DNA from: Tubiluchus corallicola
Taxonomy: Eukaryota; Priapulida; Priapulimorpha; Priapulimorphida; Tubiluchidae
Direction: 5' to 3'
NCBI GenBank assembly: GCA_030141605.1
Contig: JAQGDQ010000063.1
Location: forward strand, 124,001-188,000
Length of the DNA stretch: 64,000 nucleotides
The position numbers and the translations under genes are program-made. Below the pieces are notes generated by a model. That model did no database searches. It saw nothing but the letters and a program-made list of their open reading frames with translations, and had not been told where the DNA came from. This document shows positions 1 through 12,479 of this stretch, one piece after another; the stretch's first letter is position 1; the number at the start of each line of letters is the position of its first letter.

Positions 1-433
1 TCTGGTCAGAATGCTGAAATTATTAAAATCAGCTTTGTAGCCAAAGGCACAAATATGGTCCTTAATGCTGGATTAAGGAAATTTTTTTAATTTCTTACCA
101 GTTCTAGACGAAATACCCAAATGTTCACAAATTCTTACTTTAAGGTGTCTGGATGTTTTGCCAGCATAAGCAGCATTGAAGCTGCGGCATTGAAATCTAT
201 AAACAATACCAGACTACAACAGAAGAATGTGGGTATTTTGTCTTTAAATGGGAAGAAAGAGCCTAAATTATTGCCAGATTTTAACACAATGCGTAGCCGA
301 ATATGAGGGTACAGTTGTTTCACAATATGACAGATGGTGCCTCAGTCTATTAAAAAAGAGATTAGTCCTAAATCATGTTACCACTGATGATGACAGCAGT
401 AGCTCTGTCGAAACGTTTGACATGACTTTTTAA
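1..433 (-). mobile_element. Penelope-like retroelement fragment with GIY-YIG endonuclease (degraded)
   Basis: Read on the minus strand the segment gives the C-terminal part of a Penelope-like element: KQLYPHIRLRIVLKSG with SFFPFKDKIP (frame ending near 215), then after a frame change GIVYRFQC, AAYAGKTSRHLKVRICEHLG, ISSRTGKK and IKDHICAFGY ending NFSILTR. These are the conserved steps before and inside the GIY-YIG nuclease of these elements (GxxYxxxC...YxGxTxRxxxxRxxEH). At least one frameshift and in-frame stops show it is dead. It continues beyond the left edge and sits 3' of the last DEK exon found here, probably in the final DEK intron. Confidence 0.8.
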
Positions 434-729
434 CTATGTGAATTAAAAGTTTTAATAAAGTTGCGGTGTTTTGACTATAAATGATTTTATAATACATCCA
501 ATAATGTATACACATCGTTACAAGAAACACACTTCAAAGTACTCTGTATTATCATAAATGAGATTGTGCCTTCCAATAGATAGTGCAACCTGTATAATAT
601 TTTAAACTTTTGTGGGATTTCAATTAAAAATTAAAAGTACGAACCTTCTCTAGGACAATTCGTTGTTGTTAAAAGTGTATAATTTTTGCAAGAAATTGTT
701 ATTGCACACTATATACCAATTATACATAC

Positions 730-3700
730 TCTTTTTCTTAGGTGGTGTAGCCACCTTTTTCCTTGGAGATTTTGCACTGGATTTTTTTGCAGGCGGCGAC
801 TTTTTCACTGGCTTCTTTGTTCCACTTTTACTCTTTTTCTGCTTTTTTTCCTGAAACACCATCTTTCCATTTAAGAACATTTAAGAAATTCTGATAATAC
901 AAATAAGCAAATGAAGATTAATAAGAAAATTATACTTTGTGTGACACAGTTTCAATGTAGCAAATCATCAATGGCTTAGTTGGCAGATCACATGCATTGT
1001 AAGTAGAAGACCCCAGGTGTAACTACACAACATAAATTGTTTAACTTTTCTCCACTTACTGTTCAAAATGAAGGCTTATTTTCTGCCCTTATTAACAGAA
1101 TTTTAACAAATGGCACTCTACACAAAATCTGAGCGACTGTGTGTACTCGATTACTCACGTTTGCCTTACTCAAGCTGTTAAGCCCTGAAATAATTCTTGT
1201 GGTTATTAGAATAAGTAATTTTCATTAATTCCTAACCTCTAAGGACCAACTTATTTTTCAGATGAACTTACTAAGTCTGTTAATCTTCTGTTGCTTGTAA
1301 GAAACTTTCCCAAGGTTAGCTAATTACCCGTTACTCAAAGTAACAAAGTGTTTACCTACTTGACAACTCTTCTTGATCAATGAATAGTAAATACACTAGA
1401 CAACGCTTAATACATGCATTCTAGGATGAAAGCGTTTTGGCCCAATTAACTGACTTGAATCAATTATTGTGCAGCATATTAGTACTAAAGAAGTGCGACT
1501 CATCACTTATTACTTTAGTATGCATTGCAAAGGCTTTAAATGGATTTTAGAAACGAATTAATGTCAAAATTCCTATGTGCAATTATTTAAGAATACTAAT
1601 TTACATAAGTGAATTAAGAAAAAGAGAAAATAAAAAAATCGTACAAATCTGATCATTACCACTAAAAATTATAAATTTCTTCATGAAGAACTTGGTAAAA
1701 CGTTAAAAATATGTTGCTGTATGTGCACATGTTCACTCAAAACACCTAGTCATCTAGCACATGTTCACTCAAAACCCCTGGTCATCTAGCACATGTTCAC
1801 TCAAAACACCTAGTCATCTAGCACATGTTCACTCAAAACACCTAGTCATCTAGCACATGTTCACTCAAAACACCTAGTCATCTAGCACTTGACATATGTG
1901 AGCTGCATTTGGCAATGAGCTGATGACATTGTTTCCCATGTGAAAAGCAGCAGGACCTTCAAAGCAAATCACTGGGCAAGTGATTCAATGTTTAGCTTCC
2001 AGAAACAATGAGGTTAACTGCAGCGGACCAGAGGGTGACAGATTCAAAGCACCACAGCTACGCTAGTATATTAGTGCATGATAAACGTACCTGCTTTCAA
2101 ACAAAACTGTATTTAACATGACTGTTTCTACATATATTATGGTGCACAAAAGTCACACAAAGATGACATAAAAGCTCCTTTGGTCACACAAAAGTGTCTT
2201 ACTTTACGTACATGAAATAGATGTAAAATGGATTGAGTCAATCGTGCTGAGTTATTTGAGTCTATTATCAGTAGTTCTTATATACATTGGAATGTCAGGC
2301 GGCTGATTCTATTAAGTGTGAGTCTAATAAACGGTGCCTACTGTAGTATTATAGCAGCTGCAGGATAAAGCCACAAAACAAGATGTACATATAAACACAC
2401 AAATGAACACACATGTCTATAAATGCATGCAGATGATACACACTACACAGTATATACTGTTCTACCTCTTCTGAATCTACTTCCGAAGACTCAGATTTTT
2501 CCTCTGACTCTTCTTCATCAGCGTCCCCTTCCGACTCCTCCTCATCTTCTTTATAAGATTTCTCTTTTTTTGGTCGCTTGCTTTGCCGTTCACCACTTCT
2601 CACTTCTCTTTTACGTTTTGTGCCTTTTGAGCCTGTAATAATACACATTGCGAGTTATACAAAACTTACAATGTTTTTAGTTCTAGTCACAAAGTGAAAT
2701 ACTTTCCAGTTATATTAACTTGATAACTTGATGAGTAGTTAGGATGAAAGAACGTGAGCAATAAGCCTTTTCAAAGTTCCAGCGATTGATGATCATCGTG
2801 AAAAGGTCAAAAGTGAAGTAATCAGGATAACTCCTTGCAGCTCATGCTATTGTAATAGTAACAGTTCTAACAGCCAGCTAGAACCTTACCTAGTTCATTT
2901 TTTCTTGTTCCCAAGCAAGGTCCTGCTAGTAAATCACTATATGCACAGACTAACGCATAATTAAGAAAAGTCCAGGTAAAACAACTGAAGTTACTGAACT
3001 GATGCGGCATATGGCTTTGCTTTACATATATGCTACATGACGGTTACAGTTAAGACACATTGCTGTGGTACACTTCACCTTTGACCTGCACCAACTGTGC
3101 ATGCTCACAACGAAACTGTGAAAATTCTCATTTTGTAATTACAGCAATGAAGGTAAGCCACGCAAATGAACAATGTTAGTTCACATAGTCGCTGAGCACT
3201 TGTTGTGTGTGTGTGCTCGTCACCTGTAGTATTACGTGAGGAAGGTTTCACTGTGCCATTGTTGCGATCTAAGGGCAATCCAAACATAACGATATCAAGT
3301 TTTCGGCCGATTTTGAGGATCTACCTACCTTGCGTTACAATGTCATTATCATTCGCCCCACCACTTACCTACCCTTAAACTGCTATCAATATCACACTGA
3401 TGTAGCTTTTTGGACATTTTATTCTTCCTCATCCCAAGTACAGGATACAACTTCACTTCTCAATTAACGGGAAACAATCGTTGGATTCTACTGGTATTCT
3501 AAGTCAGATAATGATATCATGACTAGATGACCTACCTAACTTGCATCACAATAGTGTTAGTACGTCTCATGCCACTTAGCTACCCTAAATTGATATTGTA
3601 ATATTTGGATGACTGTCTAACTGTACAACCAGTTATTCAATTTTGCCCTTGCTGTTAACAGTTCTTGTTCAACTTCTACATCCTTGCTCAAGTCTAACAA

Positions 3701-6700
3701 ATGCACATAAGCAAATTTGTTTTAGATGCAGTTTTATCTAGGGCCTGGTCAAATTTACATATGGTGTAGCGGTGCGGAATGTGGAACCGAAATTTTTTTT
3801 ATATAGTCACAGAATAAAAATACAGCTAACACAGCTACAAGCAGCAAATAAAGACGAGTAAATGCTTCAGCACACCTACTGCTTGGTCTTTAGTAGCATA
3901 AATTTAAATATAAAACAACATATCTACACAGGTTATCATTTATAACAAAGAATAGGTTTCACATGGATAAGATGTCAAAACTTAAATTTAAAAATAGTGT
4001 ATCATGCAGGCTAGTCACGTTCAAATTTAAACATTGTACTAAGTGAAAAGCTGCAAATATCATATATATTATATAATATCTTTTAAGTGCATATATCAAT
4101 TCATACTAATATATACATATACTAACATATTCATTTTATGAACAATACACTAAAAATAAAGCAGTCAATCACTATGAATCGTATTTAGACCAATACCATT
4201 ATAACAAATACGTTACGTTTTTTGGACTGTGGCACTGCACGCCCCGACTCCTCGGGCTCCATTAGAAATGTTAATATGCGCTTAATGAGATCATCTTTTG
4301 TGCCACTTTGAGGAATATCTAAAATCTGGCAAACCTTTTTCAATGGCCTCAGTTGTTTGAATCTAAATATATGAATTAAAATGTTGAAAATAGCTAGGCA
4401 GAGAAATACACATAGTCAATTATAACAAAAGAAATGTGTCTGCCTGTCATTACTTGTGTGCTTGCAAACGAAAACCGTCCATAAGTCGGCCTAATTAAAG
4501 CTACATTATTATGCTTCAAAGCAGAATGTACCAAAAATTTGGTCACATGCTGTTTTTTGTTTATTACAAAAACAAACGCTACGCGATGGGTATAAGGAAT
4601 AGTGTAATTGAGTCTTATTTTTGCTATCCGGGTAAACACTAATTTTACAAGACATTTACAATTCAATTTAAATAAAGCTTGCTTCTTTTCTGTCATAGAA
4701 TCTGATCCTACTCTTAAAATCAGCTAATCGTTTGCATATCTGCACATGATAAGAAAATATAAAAATTATGGTCAGTGAAGTTAATTTCTCCTACAGTATT
4801 GGACTATAGCACTATTTTTATCTATGAGAGAAGCAGAGATAGAGTGAGACACATAAACAGTCAGGTTTTTGAAAAATCAATGACAGTGCAATTAACCACG
4901 AATTACACTAGCAGATGGTGCGAAATTTACTTAAAAGCATCTAACAATGACGCAACATAGTGAACCTTGACCACGAGATAAGAATTCAAACTGGGTCTCC
5001 GATTTGTCCGCCAGTTCATTGAGAATGGCTTATAACTTATGGTGTCACAGTTTTGAGTACAGTCAAGTCCTTGTCTATCATCGCAAAAGCTTTCATTTGG
5101 ATTTTATAAACTTAATTTATTGAACAACCAAAATAGGCAGTAGTCATTCTGAATTTGAAAACAAAACAATGCAATTTGCCTTGTTTCATTTTAACTGCAC
5201 TCAAACCGACTTTGTGATAGTCACCTTCAGCATGAGATGTTATAGGACAAAACAACTTTATCAAAAAAATTAAAGATGATGCTATTTGCAGAAAGAACAT
5301 CAAAAACAAGTGCTTTTAACAATTTTTTCTTTCCTAATTTTTTGATAGTGACAGGTCGGATGATTGGTACAGGAAAAGTTTCGGAATGTAAAATTTAGGG
5401 AAAATCAAAACTAAATCAAATGTCATGGATGAAACGAAAATTATTCTTTTCGCCACAAGAAATACAATATAAATCACATTTACCTGTGTAAAGTTAAGAC
5501 TTACTTGTTCAAACTATCTTGTTTTTTCTCATATTCAGCACTATCTTTTGAAAATGTGAATCCACAAAACTTCCGTATATTTCGACGCACTTCAGTTACC
5601 TACAATTTAACAAGCAAAGTCTTAAATTACACGAAGACTAAAAAACTACAAAAATTATAAAAAGGTTTTCTCTGAGCTGAAACTTACCGATCCTGGTCGA
5701 TTATAGAGCAATTTGTGTAAAATTTTGATATCCTCAACTTTAGCTCGTCGTAAGAAAAAATCGACTGTAAAAACACAAAACAAGCATACATTAGTAAAAA
5801 AAACCTTGGCTATATCTATATTTTACCATTACAAATAGGCACATGCTGTATAATGTAAACATGTTAACATCTAGCTTAAAGAGATTAACATGGCTGCAAA
5901 CTTTTTTTGATACAGGACTTTAAATAAGACAGGTTTCAGAAAAAAATGTCATACATTATGCTTATTTTATTAAAGCACAAGAATATCCTCCACTTACATA
6001 AAGCTTAAAAAATTTGTCTTGAAATTTTATACCATTTACATGCCGCCTTTTTGCATACAGGGCTTGTGTCAGCAGTAGTGAGTATAAAACATGTAAATTT
6101 AAACTCCCGCGAAGACCATTAGATACAGCCAGTTTGACGATAAGTCATTTGAAACAAGTTTAGATAACACTGAGTAATTTGAAAAAATAATCAGAGCATT
6201 CGTAACACACACATCAATGATTATTTTAAATTACTTTCAATAAGATTAAAAATGCGTTTTTTGGTTAGTGAGTGGTGCACCTTGGAGGTGAGTCAATGAC
6301 ATTTTACTAATCGGTGAAAACATTTTAAATAATTAATAATTTTCCTTTCTAGTTACATAAGTCTTTCAAGCAGTTAAGTGAAATGCTAAGAAATTCGATT
6401 TTGCGTGGGAAGTTTAAGTTGGGACATAGTTTAACATTTCCTTTTCTTCCCCTGATTTACATTTGTGCATATATGACGTCATGTAATGGCGCGGTCAGAA
6501 TAGCATTGTGGGAAATTTAAAGTGAAAACGAACAAAAAATCCTTTCAACGCAAGTACGATATCCGCATAAAATTGCTGTAAAGTAATATAATTTTTTTTT
6601 AAGGTGATTTTTCCTACTTCGGATTCCCTTTTTCTTGTCCTTTAACTATGTTAAGGTGTTACTGGTAGGCAGGCAACAACTATGAAGTTACAAACACTGT

Positions 6701-9700
6701 AAGATAATATATTTTAATGGTTAATTATTTGAAGAATAAATAACAATTCAGCATACACAGTAAAATGCATAGAAAAATGAAATATTTCTTAGCACAGTTT
6801 GTAAATGAAAGCAAATCAAAGTAAAAATCCATCTAATGTAGATTTACTTCTAGGACAATCTCCTAGTTTCATTCCATGTCCTTCTGGAATGTCAACAGAC
6901 TTGTCGTGCACTGTCGGAGATGCCATTGTCAGGCGTTCAACCTTTTTTCGCACACGTTTTCCTTCCCTTTCAGCAGGCTCATCAAACAAACCAACTACAA
7001 AGTAAAAAACATGAAGAGGTGGCTGCATTAAAACAGTAATCAGCTCATAGGCTGTGCTGATTGGTAGTGACTGATGAGCTCTATCTCATCATTATGTGTT
7101 AGTTAACAAAAAGTTTTTTGTTTAATGACCAGGTTACAACAGGGAATATCCAAGTTTATTATAAAAAATATAAACATGGAAATGGATCTTTTCACAGAAA
7201 ACTTCTACAGAAAAAAATTTCAGAACATGAGCTTAGCACAATATTAGAATTATTGTTAGAGTCCTATAAGTCTCTATACACACTGTTATTGTGTTAAGTA
7301 TATAACTAACATCTGTCTGTGAATACTCTGGTTGAGTGTTCGTTTACACAGTGAGCCTTAACTTGTAATTATCGTATTCGAATGGCTGTTTTTAAAACTG
7401 GAATAAAATTATGCTGTATCTCAGTTACTTTTGTTTGTGGTTATAACTTATAAACTAACTGTGACTAGAACGTCCAAAACAGAAAAACAACAAATACAAA
7501 CTCAGCAAGTCTAAGTAGTGTACAAGGGCACTAACTTTTACCTTTTGTTTTAGTGTCACCTTGTCCCTTCTCCTCTTCTTTGACCTCCTCTTCCTCATCT
7601 TCATCGTCTGAGATTTTCTTTCTACCAGATTTACTAGAAATCTTCTTTAGGGATTTTTCTGTTTTATCTGAATTTCTATTCTCACCACCAGAAACCTTTG
7701 CCTTTTTATTTCTCACCACTTTTGTTTTAAATGAATTTTCTTCTCCAATTGCTTCTTTTGAATCGCTTGCTTTTTTCTTTGGAGTTTTCTTCTTCGGCGG
7801 TGTAGGCTCTGCATCAGAAGAGACCTGAAATTTTTAGGTATTTTTAAAACAAAACTCAAAATCAAATAAACAAAATTTTCATTTACACAGCAATGCACTA
7901 AATATATGAACAAAAAACATGCAACAAGCGGTCAAGCACCCCTTGGCTATATGTGGAGCATACTGTACATTAGCAACTTCAAAGGAGAATTTTATAGATT
8001 TTATGCAGTAGGTTACAGGTCTAAGCATTTACAAATCCTGAAAGCCTACAGGTCTAAACATTTATATTTATTTATAAATACGCAGACCCACAAGCTTAAT
8101 GGTTTATACATCGAGAAATCTAAATAAGACAAAAAACTGCATAGTTTCTATAAAAATACAGAACTCTCTTATGTTCTCGCGGAGCAAATGATTGTATGTA
8201 GGTAAAAGCCTAATGTGCTTTAACAAAATCCCGCACATATAACAAAACTATATATTTCCATTGTCAGTAGCAGCCATGCTTAAAGGCGTGGTTTTTTGTA
8301 TCATGATCATGATTACACAAAGAATTCATAGTTATTATTAAACAAAAGACTCATAATTTTTCTGGCGAATTTCAAATGCAAGCATTGCTGTAAAGATCTT
8401 TGGCGCGAGTATGACGTACGAGGAACAGCAAGCGTCTTTGGTGACCTCATGACTGTACAGATAACGTCATTTGTCTCACACAACGAAAAATGGCGGTTCT
8501 TCAAATTTAATACCGCTAATAACAAAGTAATAAGAAATCAAAAGAAACGAGTTTTACAGTAAGTTTATAATAAAACAAATTGAATATTCATAATGAGAGT
8601 AGGATTTTAAGTTGTAAGCTTATATTACGATGAGCGTTTAGTTTGACTTTAAAGCTTACAGGACTATCTTCTTTTTTTGACACTTCATCTCCAGAGTCAC
8701 TAATTTTATCAGCTTCTTCATCTTTGTCGACCTCCTCATCATCCTGGTCTTCCTGCTTTTCAGCTTCTTCGGGATCACTGCCCTTAAAAGATGAAAAAAC
8801 TTTGCAATTTATGACTAACCGTTTTTTGGAATACCTTGCAAACCTTTCATAACTTTGCATGTATGCAAACACTAAATCAATAAGGCTTCCTTGTAATATC
8901 TGATACCTGCAATATTAAAATTCCTGTGAATCAAATTGTTAGCTTATTGAACTTGGATACTTGCTAGTTGCTACCTTATATTTTTTCTTGATGAACTACT
9001 GTAAATCAAAGTTAAGCTTAAACCACGACACCATACACAATCATAATCACGGGCTGATGTGATCACGAAAAAACTGAGGTGGTTGTTTGCCATTTACTAA
9101 GCTATGCTATCATACAAACTACCCAAACCAGAGAAGAGAGAATAACTTGGAGAATTTTTTTATAGTGCGAAGGAAGCTACGGTTTTAAAAAAAAACTTCA
9201 GAGCAAGATTTTACCAAAGAAACAACATAAACCTGATGAGTGTTCTGTTGGTCCAAGTGAGCGAGGTGTTGCTTAGTAAGGTATAAACGATGTGTATTGC
9301 CTTGACAAGCTCATAATCAAACAACCCTGTTTGCTTTAATTTTGCTGGTCATTCAAATGCTGCTGCAGCATTTGACACCATCAAGGCTTTACTAACTTGA
9401 AAATAAGATAGTGCTCTTCTGAGACTTGCCATGGTCATAATCGTAAGGGAAGTCAAAATACCCAAAAATATCAAAAATTCTTTATTGTTTCAGCAGCTTT
9501 CGTCCCTCGGACTTCATCAGCTGCTCCAGGCACAATCAATCGAAATACCAAAGCGTAATTTGAATAAAACCAAGTCTAGTTTTACAATTTTATTAATTTA
9601 TGAAATGGAGGCAGACAACAATAAATATGTCAGTTTTTTGAAACTTACCAACTTTAACCATAAACACTGTTCTGCTTTTTTGGTTAGCATTTTTTGCTAG

Positions 9701-11505
9701 CTACTTCAATCAAGCTTACATCAGAGCAAAAATAAGCAAACAAGTAAAAACAAAGCATTTTATTTATTTCAAAATTTTTTCAGTTTTATGAGTTTTGATA
9801 GCAGTTGGTTTTGCAAAGGTGATTTCGGTTCTGTTTCGTTTTGGTATATTTTTTCTATGCTTCATAAATTTAGGTTTCGGTTTGTAGTTTTAGTTTCGCT
9901 AACATCCCTGGTTCAAGCTTCTAATCCTAATCAGTTCATCTTGATAAACACTGGAAATATATTGATTCTGGGTCTCCACAATGGCAACAAGAAGTCTTCA
10001 TGAAGAATTCATGATTGCAGTGTAACCACATGTCTTTATTTAAATAAAGTATACAAGGAAAAGTGGAGAGGTTCATAAGCTATTATATTTAACCTACGTC
10101 TTTCAGGGGGAAAGGTAATGATTTCTAAAAAAAGAACATGAAAAGCACTATGAGGCAAAGGGTAAAGCTAAACTAAGTTGGGAATATTAAAATCACCACA
10201 TATCACAGTATAGTACTTATTACATAATTCACTTGCAATTCCAATTTCACAAAGAACGTCAGTATCAACAGCAGCAAATGAACCAATATAATCAGTGTTA
10301 CATGAACGATATGTAGGGAGCCGAGTAAGCCACTAGCCGAAGTAGGACACTTCCGGTAAAACGCCTGTGCTTAATTTGCAGAAAAGCAGTGTCCTACATG
10401 GGTAGCCAAAGTAGGACACTGGCGATTGCTGTCGAGAATTATAACATAATGAAACGTAAAACTAAATTCGTTTTACAAAAAAGTAACTTTATAATAATGA
10501 TGGATACGCCTTGACAATTTACATTTTTACAATAACAGCATCATTATTATTAGCTCCATTAATATCATCATAACATTCAAGTAAGTATCTAATGCTTTAA
10601 AGAGAGGAACTATGTGGGGCACATAGCTCACTAGCCCATTTACTTAGCAGAAAACAATTATTTGTCCAAGAGGTAGTGAGACAGATCACTTGTCTGTGAA
10701 TGGAGACAAAATAAAAATGATATACCTTAAGCAAATGTTGGAATCCCCTAAGAAGTGGGCTTATTTCACTTCAAAAAGATTAATATCGAAGCCAAATTGA
10801 ATATTGGAAATTTTACTAACGCAAAATAAGATTCTTTTATTTTACCAAATATATAATAAATTATTCAACGTTTTTGACGTTTTCAGTCAACGGGTGCTGC
10901 CAGTACGGTTAACGACTCAATTTGTGACCTGCCTCTAGTGTCTTACTTGGGCAGCCCATGTACGACGTGTCCTACTTGGCCTAGCCCATGTACGTAAATT
11001 GTCCTACTTCGGCCAATGGTTTACTCGGCGCCCAACACGATAAACAAATTAAATTTTTATGCGGACATGACAAAAGTTGAACACTGATTTCAGCAGTAAC
11101 ATTTATATCAACTTTTATTAAGTAAAGTAGCATTTAAGGTAGCTTTATACATAACGGCTAAGCCAACTCGATTAACAAAGGGAAATCTGCTTTAGCTATC
11201 GCACCTGTCACTTGGCACTAGGACAAATGAAACTATCACTATCAGTAACTTTATCATCATCCCACGTTTCAGTTATTAAAGGTCATCTATCAGAAACTAT
11301 CCTTTTCGCGAAAAGCCGCCACCAAGTAACAATGGCCTCACACGCTAGGTACTACCATCCAAGTATTAAAGTAATGATACCCTACATCATATGCATGCCT
11401 TATAATTATAATGCTGCACAAATTGCATCAGTTTCGCATACCTACCCTGCCAGGTCCATGCTCAGATTCGGAATCGGACATTTCTTCATTTTTTTCGTCA
11501 GCCAT
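730..11505 (-). CDS. DEK: DEK chromatin protein (nine exons, C-terminal exon(s) off the left edge)
   Basis: Nuclear DNA-binding and histone-associated protein that shapes chromatin and takes part in splicing and repair. Exons on the minus strand: 11446-11505, 8660-8782, 7542-7824, 6848-6994, 5688-5764, 5505-5599, 4217-4362, 2466-2632, 730-850; all phases match, about 406 codons. The call rests on family blocks in order: GKRVRKKVERLTM with LFDEPAE just before, IDFFLRRAKVEDIKILHK followed by LLYNRPGS, EVRRNIRKFCGF, and the SAP-type SGTKDDLIKRILTFLMEPEE. The N-terminus and the region after the SAP box are acidic and Lys-rich, as in DEK. The ATG gives MADEKNEEMSDSESEHGPG. Human DEK has 375 residues; this copy is longer through exon 3 (94 codons of acid/Lys repeats). 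The final DEK_C domain is not found between 1 and 730 and must lie outside the window. Exon limits in low-complexity exons are approximate. Confidence 0.9.
971..1030 (+). repeat. tRNA-like SINE or pseudo-tRNA remnant
   Basis: TGGCTTAGTTGG followed by CACATGCATTGTAAG and CCCCAGGTGTAAC resembles a tRNA with an A box, an anticodon loop reading TGT and a decayed B box. No acceptor stem pairs across the ends, so it is not a working tRNA. It lies in a DEK intron. Confidence 0.35.
1725..1884. repeat. 32-bp minisatellite, five copies
   Basis: Five head-to-tail copies of a 32-base unit that contains ACATGTTCACTCAAAAC and TAGTCATCTA. Copies differ by only a few substitutions (the second has CCCCTGG where others have CACCTAG), so the array is young. 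It lies in a DEK intron and has no coding frame of note. Confidence 0.95.
2320..2345. repeat. Solo terminal repeat of a pogo-like element
   Basis: GAGTCTAATAAACGGTGCCT followed by ACTGTA matches, with a few substitutions, the right end of the pogo-like element at 62279-62307. No partner end is visible in this DEK intron, so it is a truncated or decayed relative of that family. Confidence 0.45.
4217..5764 (-). other. DEK: DEK pseudo-SAP/SAP DNA-binding core (exons 5-7)
   Basis: Three exons (5688-5764, 5505-5599, 4217-4362) encode the most conserved part of DEK, residues about 205-312. Seen in order: KILHKLLYNRPGS, then EVRRNIRKFCGFTFSKDSAE, then FKQLRPLKKVCQILDIPQSG followed by KDDLIKRILTFLMEP. 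The last block is the SAP helix-turn-helix that binds structured and supercoiled DNA in human DEK. There is no frame damage, so the DNA-binding core looks functional. Confidence 0.9.
9431..9560 (-). repeat. Retroelement terminal fragment with hammerhead-like core
   Basis: On the minus strand CTGATGAAGTCCGAGGGACG followed by AAAG (9520-9497) contains the CTGATGA box, a GTCC/GGAC stem and a GAAA box, the core layout of hammerhead ribozymes that occur in Penelope-like element ends. The flanks AGCAGC and GCTGCT pair directly with each other, so the three-way junction is not clearly formed. It sits in DEK intron 1. Confidence 0.4.
10312..11037. mobile_element. 726-bp non-autonomous DNA transposon with 39-bp TIRs and 5-bp TSD
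   Basis: The left end TGTAGGGAGCCGAGTAAG (10312 onward) and the right end, read inverted from 11037, TGTTGGGCGCCGAGTAAA, continue as imperfect inverted repeats of about 39 bases ending in GCCGAAGTAGGACA. CGATA flanks both sides (10307-10311 and 11038-11042), a perfect 5-bp target duplication. Internal copies of the GTAGGACAC/GTGTCCTAC motif lie near both ends, including a palindrome at 10390-10422. No transposase frame is present. TGT termini and a 4-5 bp duplication recall Ginger-type elements, but this assignment is inference. It lies in DEK intron 1. Confidence 0.8.
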
Positions 11506-11582
11506 TATGACAAATATAACCAAATATATTAACAGAGTTTCATTCTTTTCAATTAACACACATTTACAACATACAAACACAG

Positions 11583-11629
11583 AAATGGCGGGATTTCTAC
11601 CGAGTGCCCGTTCGAAGGAATTGGCCAAT
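11583..11629 (-). promoter_or_regulatory. DEK promoter: YY1-like site and double CCAAT box
   Basis: About 80-125 bases upstream of the DEK ATG. AAATGGCGGGA at 11583-11593 fits the YY1 consensus (AAnATGGCGG) and partly an E2F site. ATTGGCCAAT at 11620-11629 is a palindrome giving a CCAAT box on each strand, the NF-Y target. YY1 and NF-Y are reported regulators of the human DEK promoter, and E2F is reported to drive DEK. The start of transcription is not visible. Confidence 0.45.
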
Positions 11630-12479
11630 CACATTTCGTTTAGGTTTTACGCGTTGTTTTCTCTACGACAGTTTGCTAATTCTTTCGGCTGCTGATTATC
11701 ATCATCAAAGTCTCAACTTCCTTTTTACAGACACTAACCTGGAATTTACTTAGAAAGACCTCCAATACCGTCATCACCATCGTCCCTTCAAGGTTATTCA
11801 AGCTTCTTTGCAAAAACTCACTATATAGATGCACATTACAATAAATGTGGCACGTGAACCATTACACAGATATTCCAAATTTGCATATTCCTGCTCTTTG
11901 CTGTGTGGTCCTATTTTGTTCTTAAGTTAATTTATGTTTACAACATCTATTGCAGGTTGCGATAGTCTGTTCAAATAATATATTACTCACTAGGAATAGA
12001 AGCTCTTTCATAGTCTTCAATGGTATTTAAACAATTGCCTGTTGTGTCCTTTTCTTACTGTTAGTAGTATCAACTAGTATGCATAATTGTTGCGGTACTA
12101 CTTTTTATTAGTGATTTGGAAGTTTATTCGAAAATTCTTAGAACTGAACTACATTCGATTCAAATTCGAAAATGCTGAAGTTTGGTTCAGATTTATTGGA
12201 TTCTCACCTACATTTGACATTACTTCATATGTTAAACAATGGAAGCCTAGTACTGTAAAACATATGAAGCTTTAACTTGATTTATGCATGTTAGATTTGA
12301 CAATTTGCCGCCACGGGATAATTTCAAATTTTCTAAACCTAATGTCAGTTTTGTTCGTTGTGCAGCCAAAGCTCATTGCTTCCAACTTGCATATAAAAGT
12401 GCAAGTGTCTCGAGGTCATAGTGAAGCAAACCGCAAGAAAACAAGATTCCATAATGAAAATGCAGCAAATGCAGAAGAT
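11630..12479. other. Intergenic, nothing recognised
   Basis: Upstream of DEK. AT-rich sequence with short frames only; no repeat family, RNA gene or conserved protein segment seen. Confidence 0.5.

Noticed and set aside
7553-7828. 91-codon plus-strand frame rich in Ser and Phe
   Set aside because: Antisense shadow of DEK exon 3; the minus strand carries the acidic/Lys-rich reading with proper splice sites.
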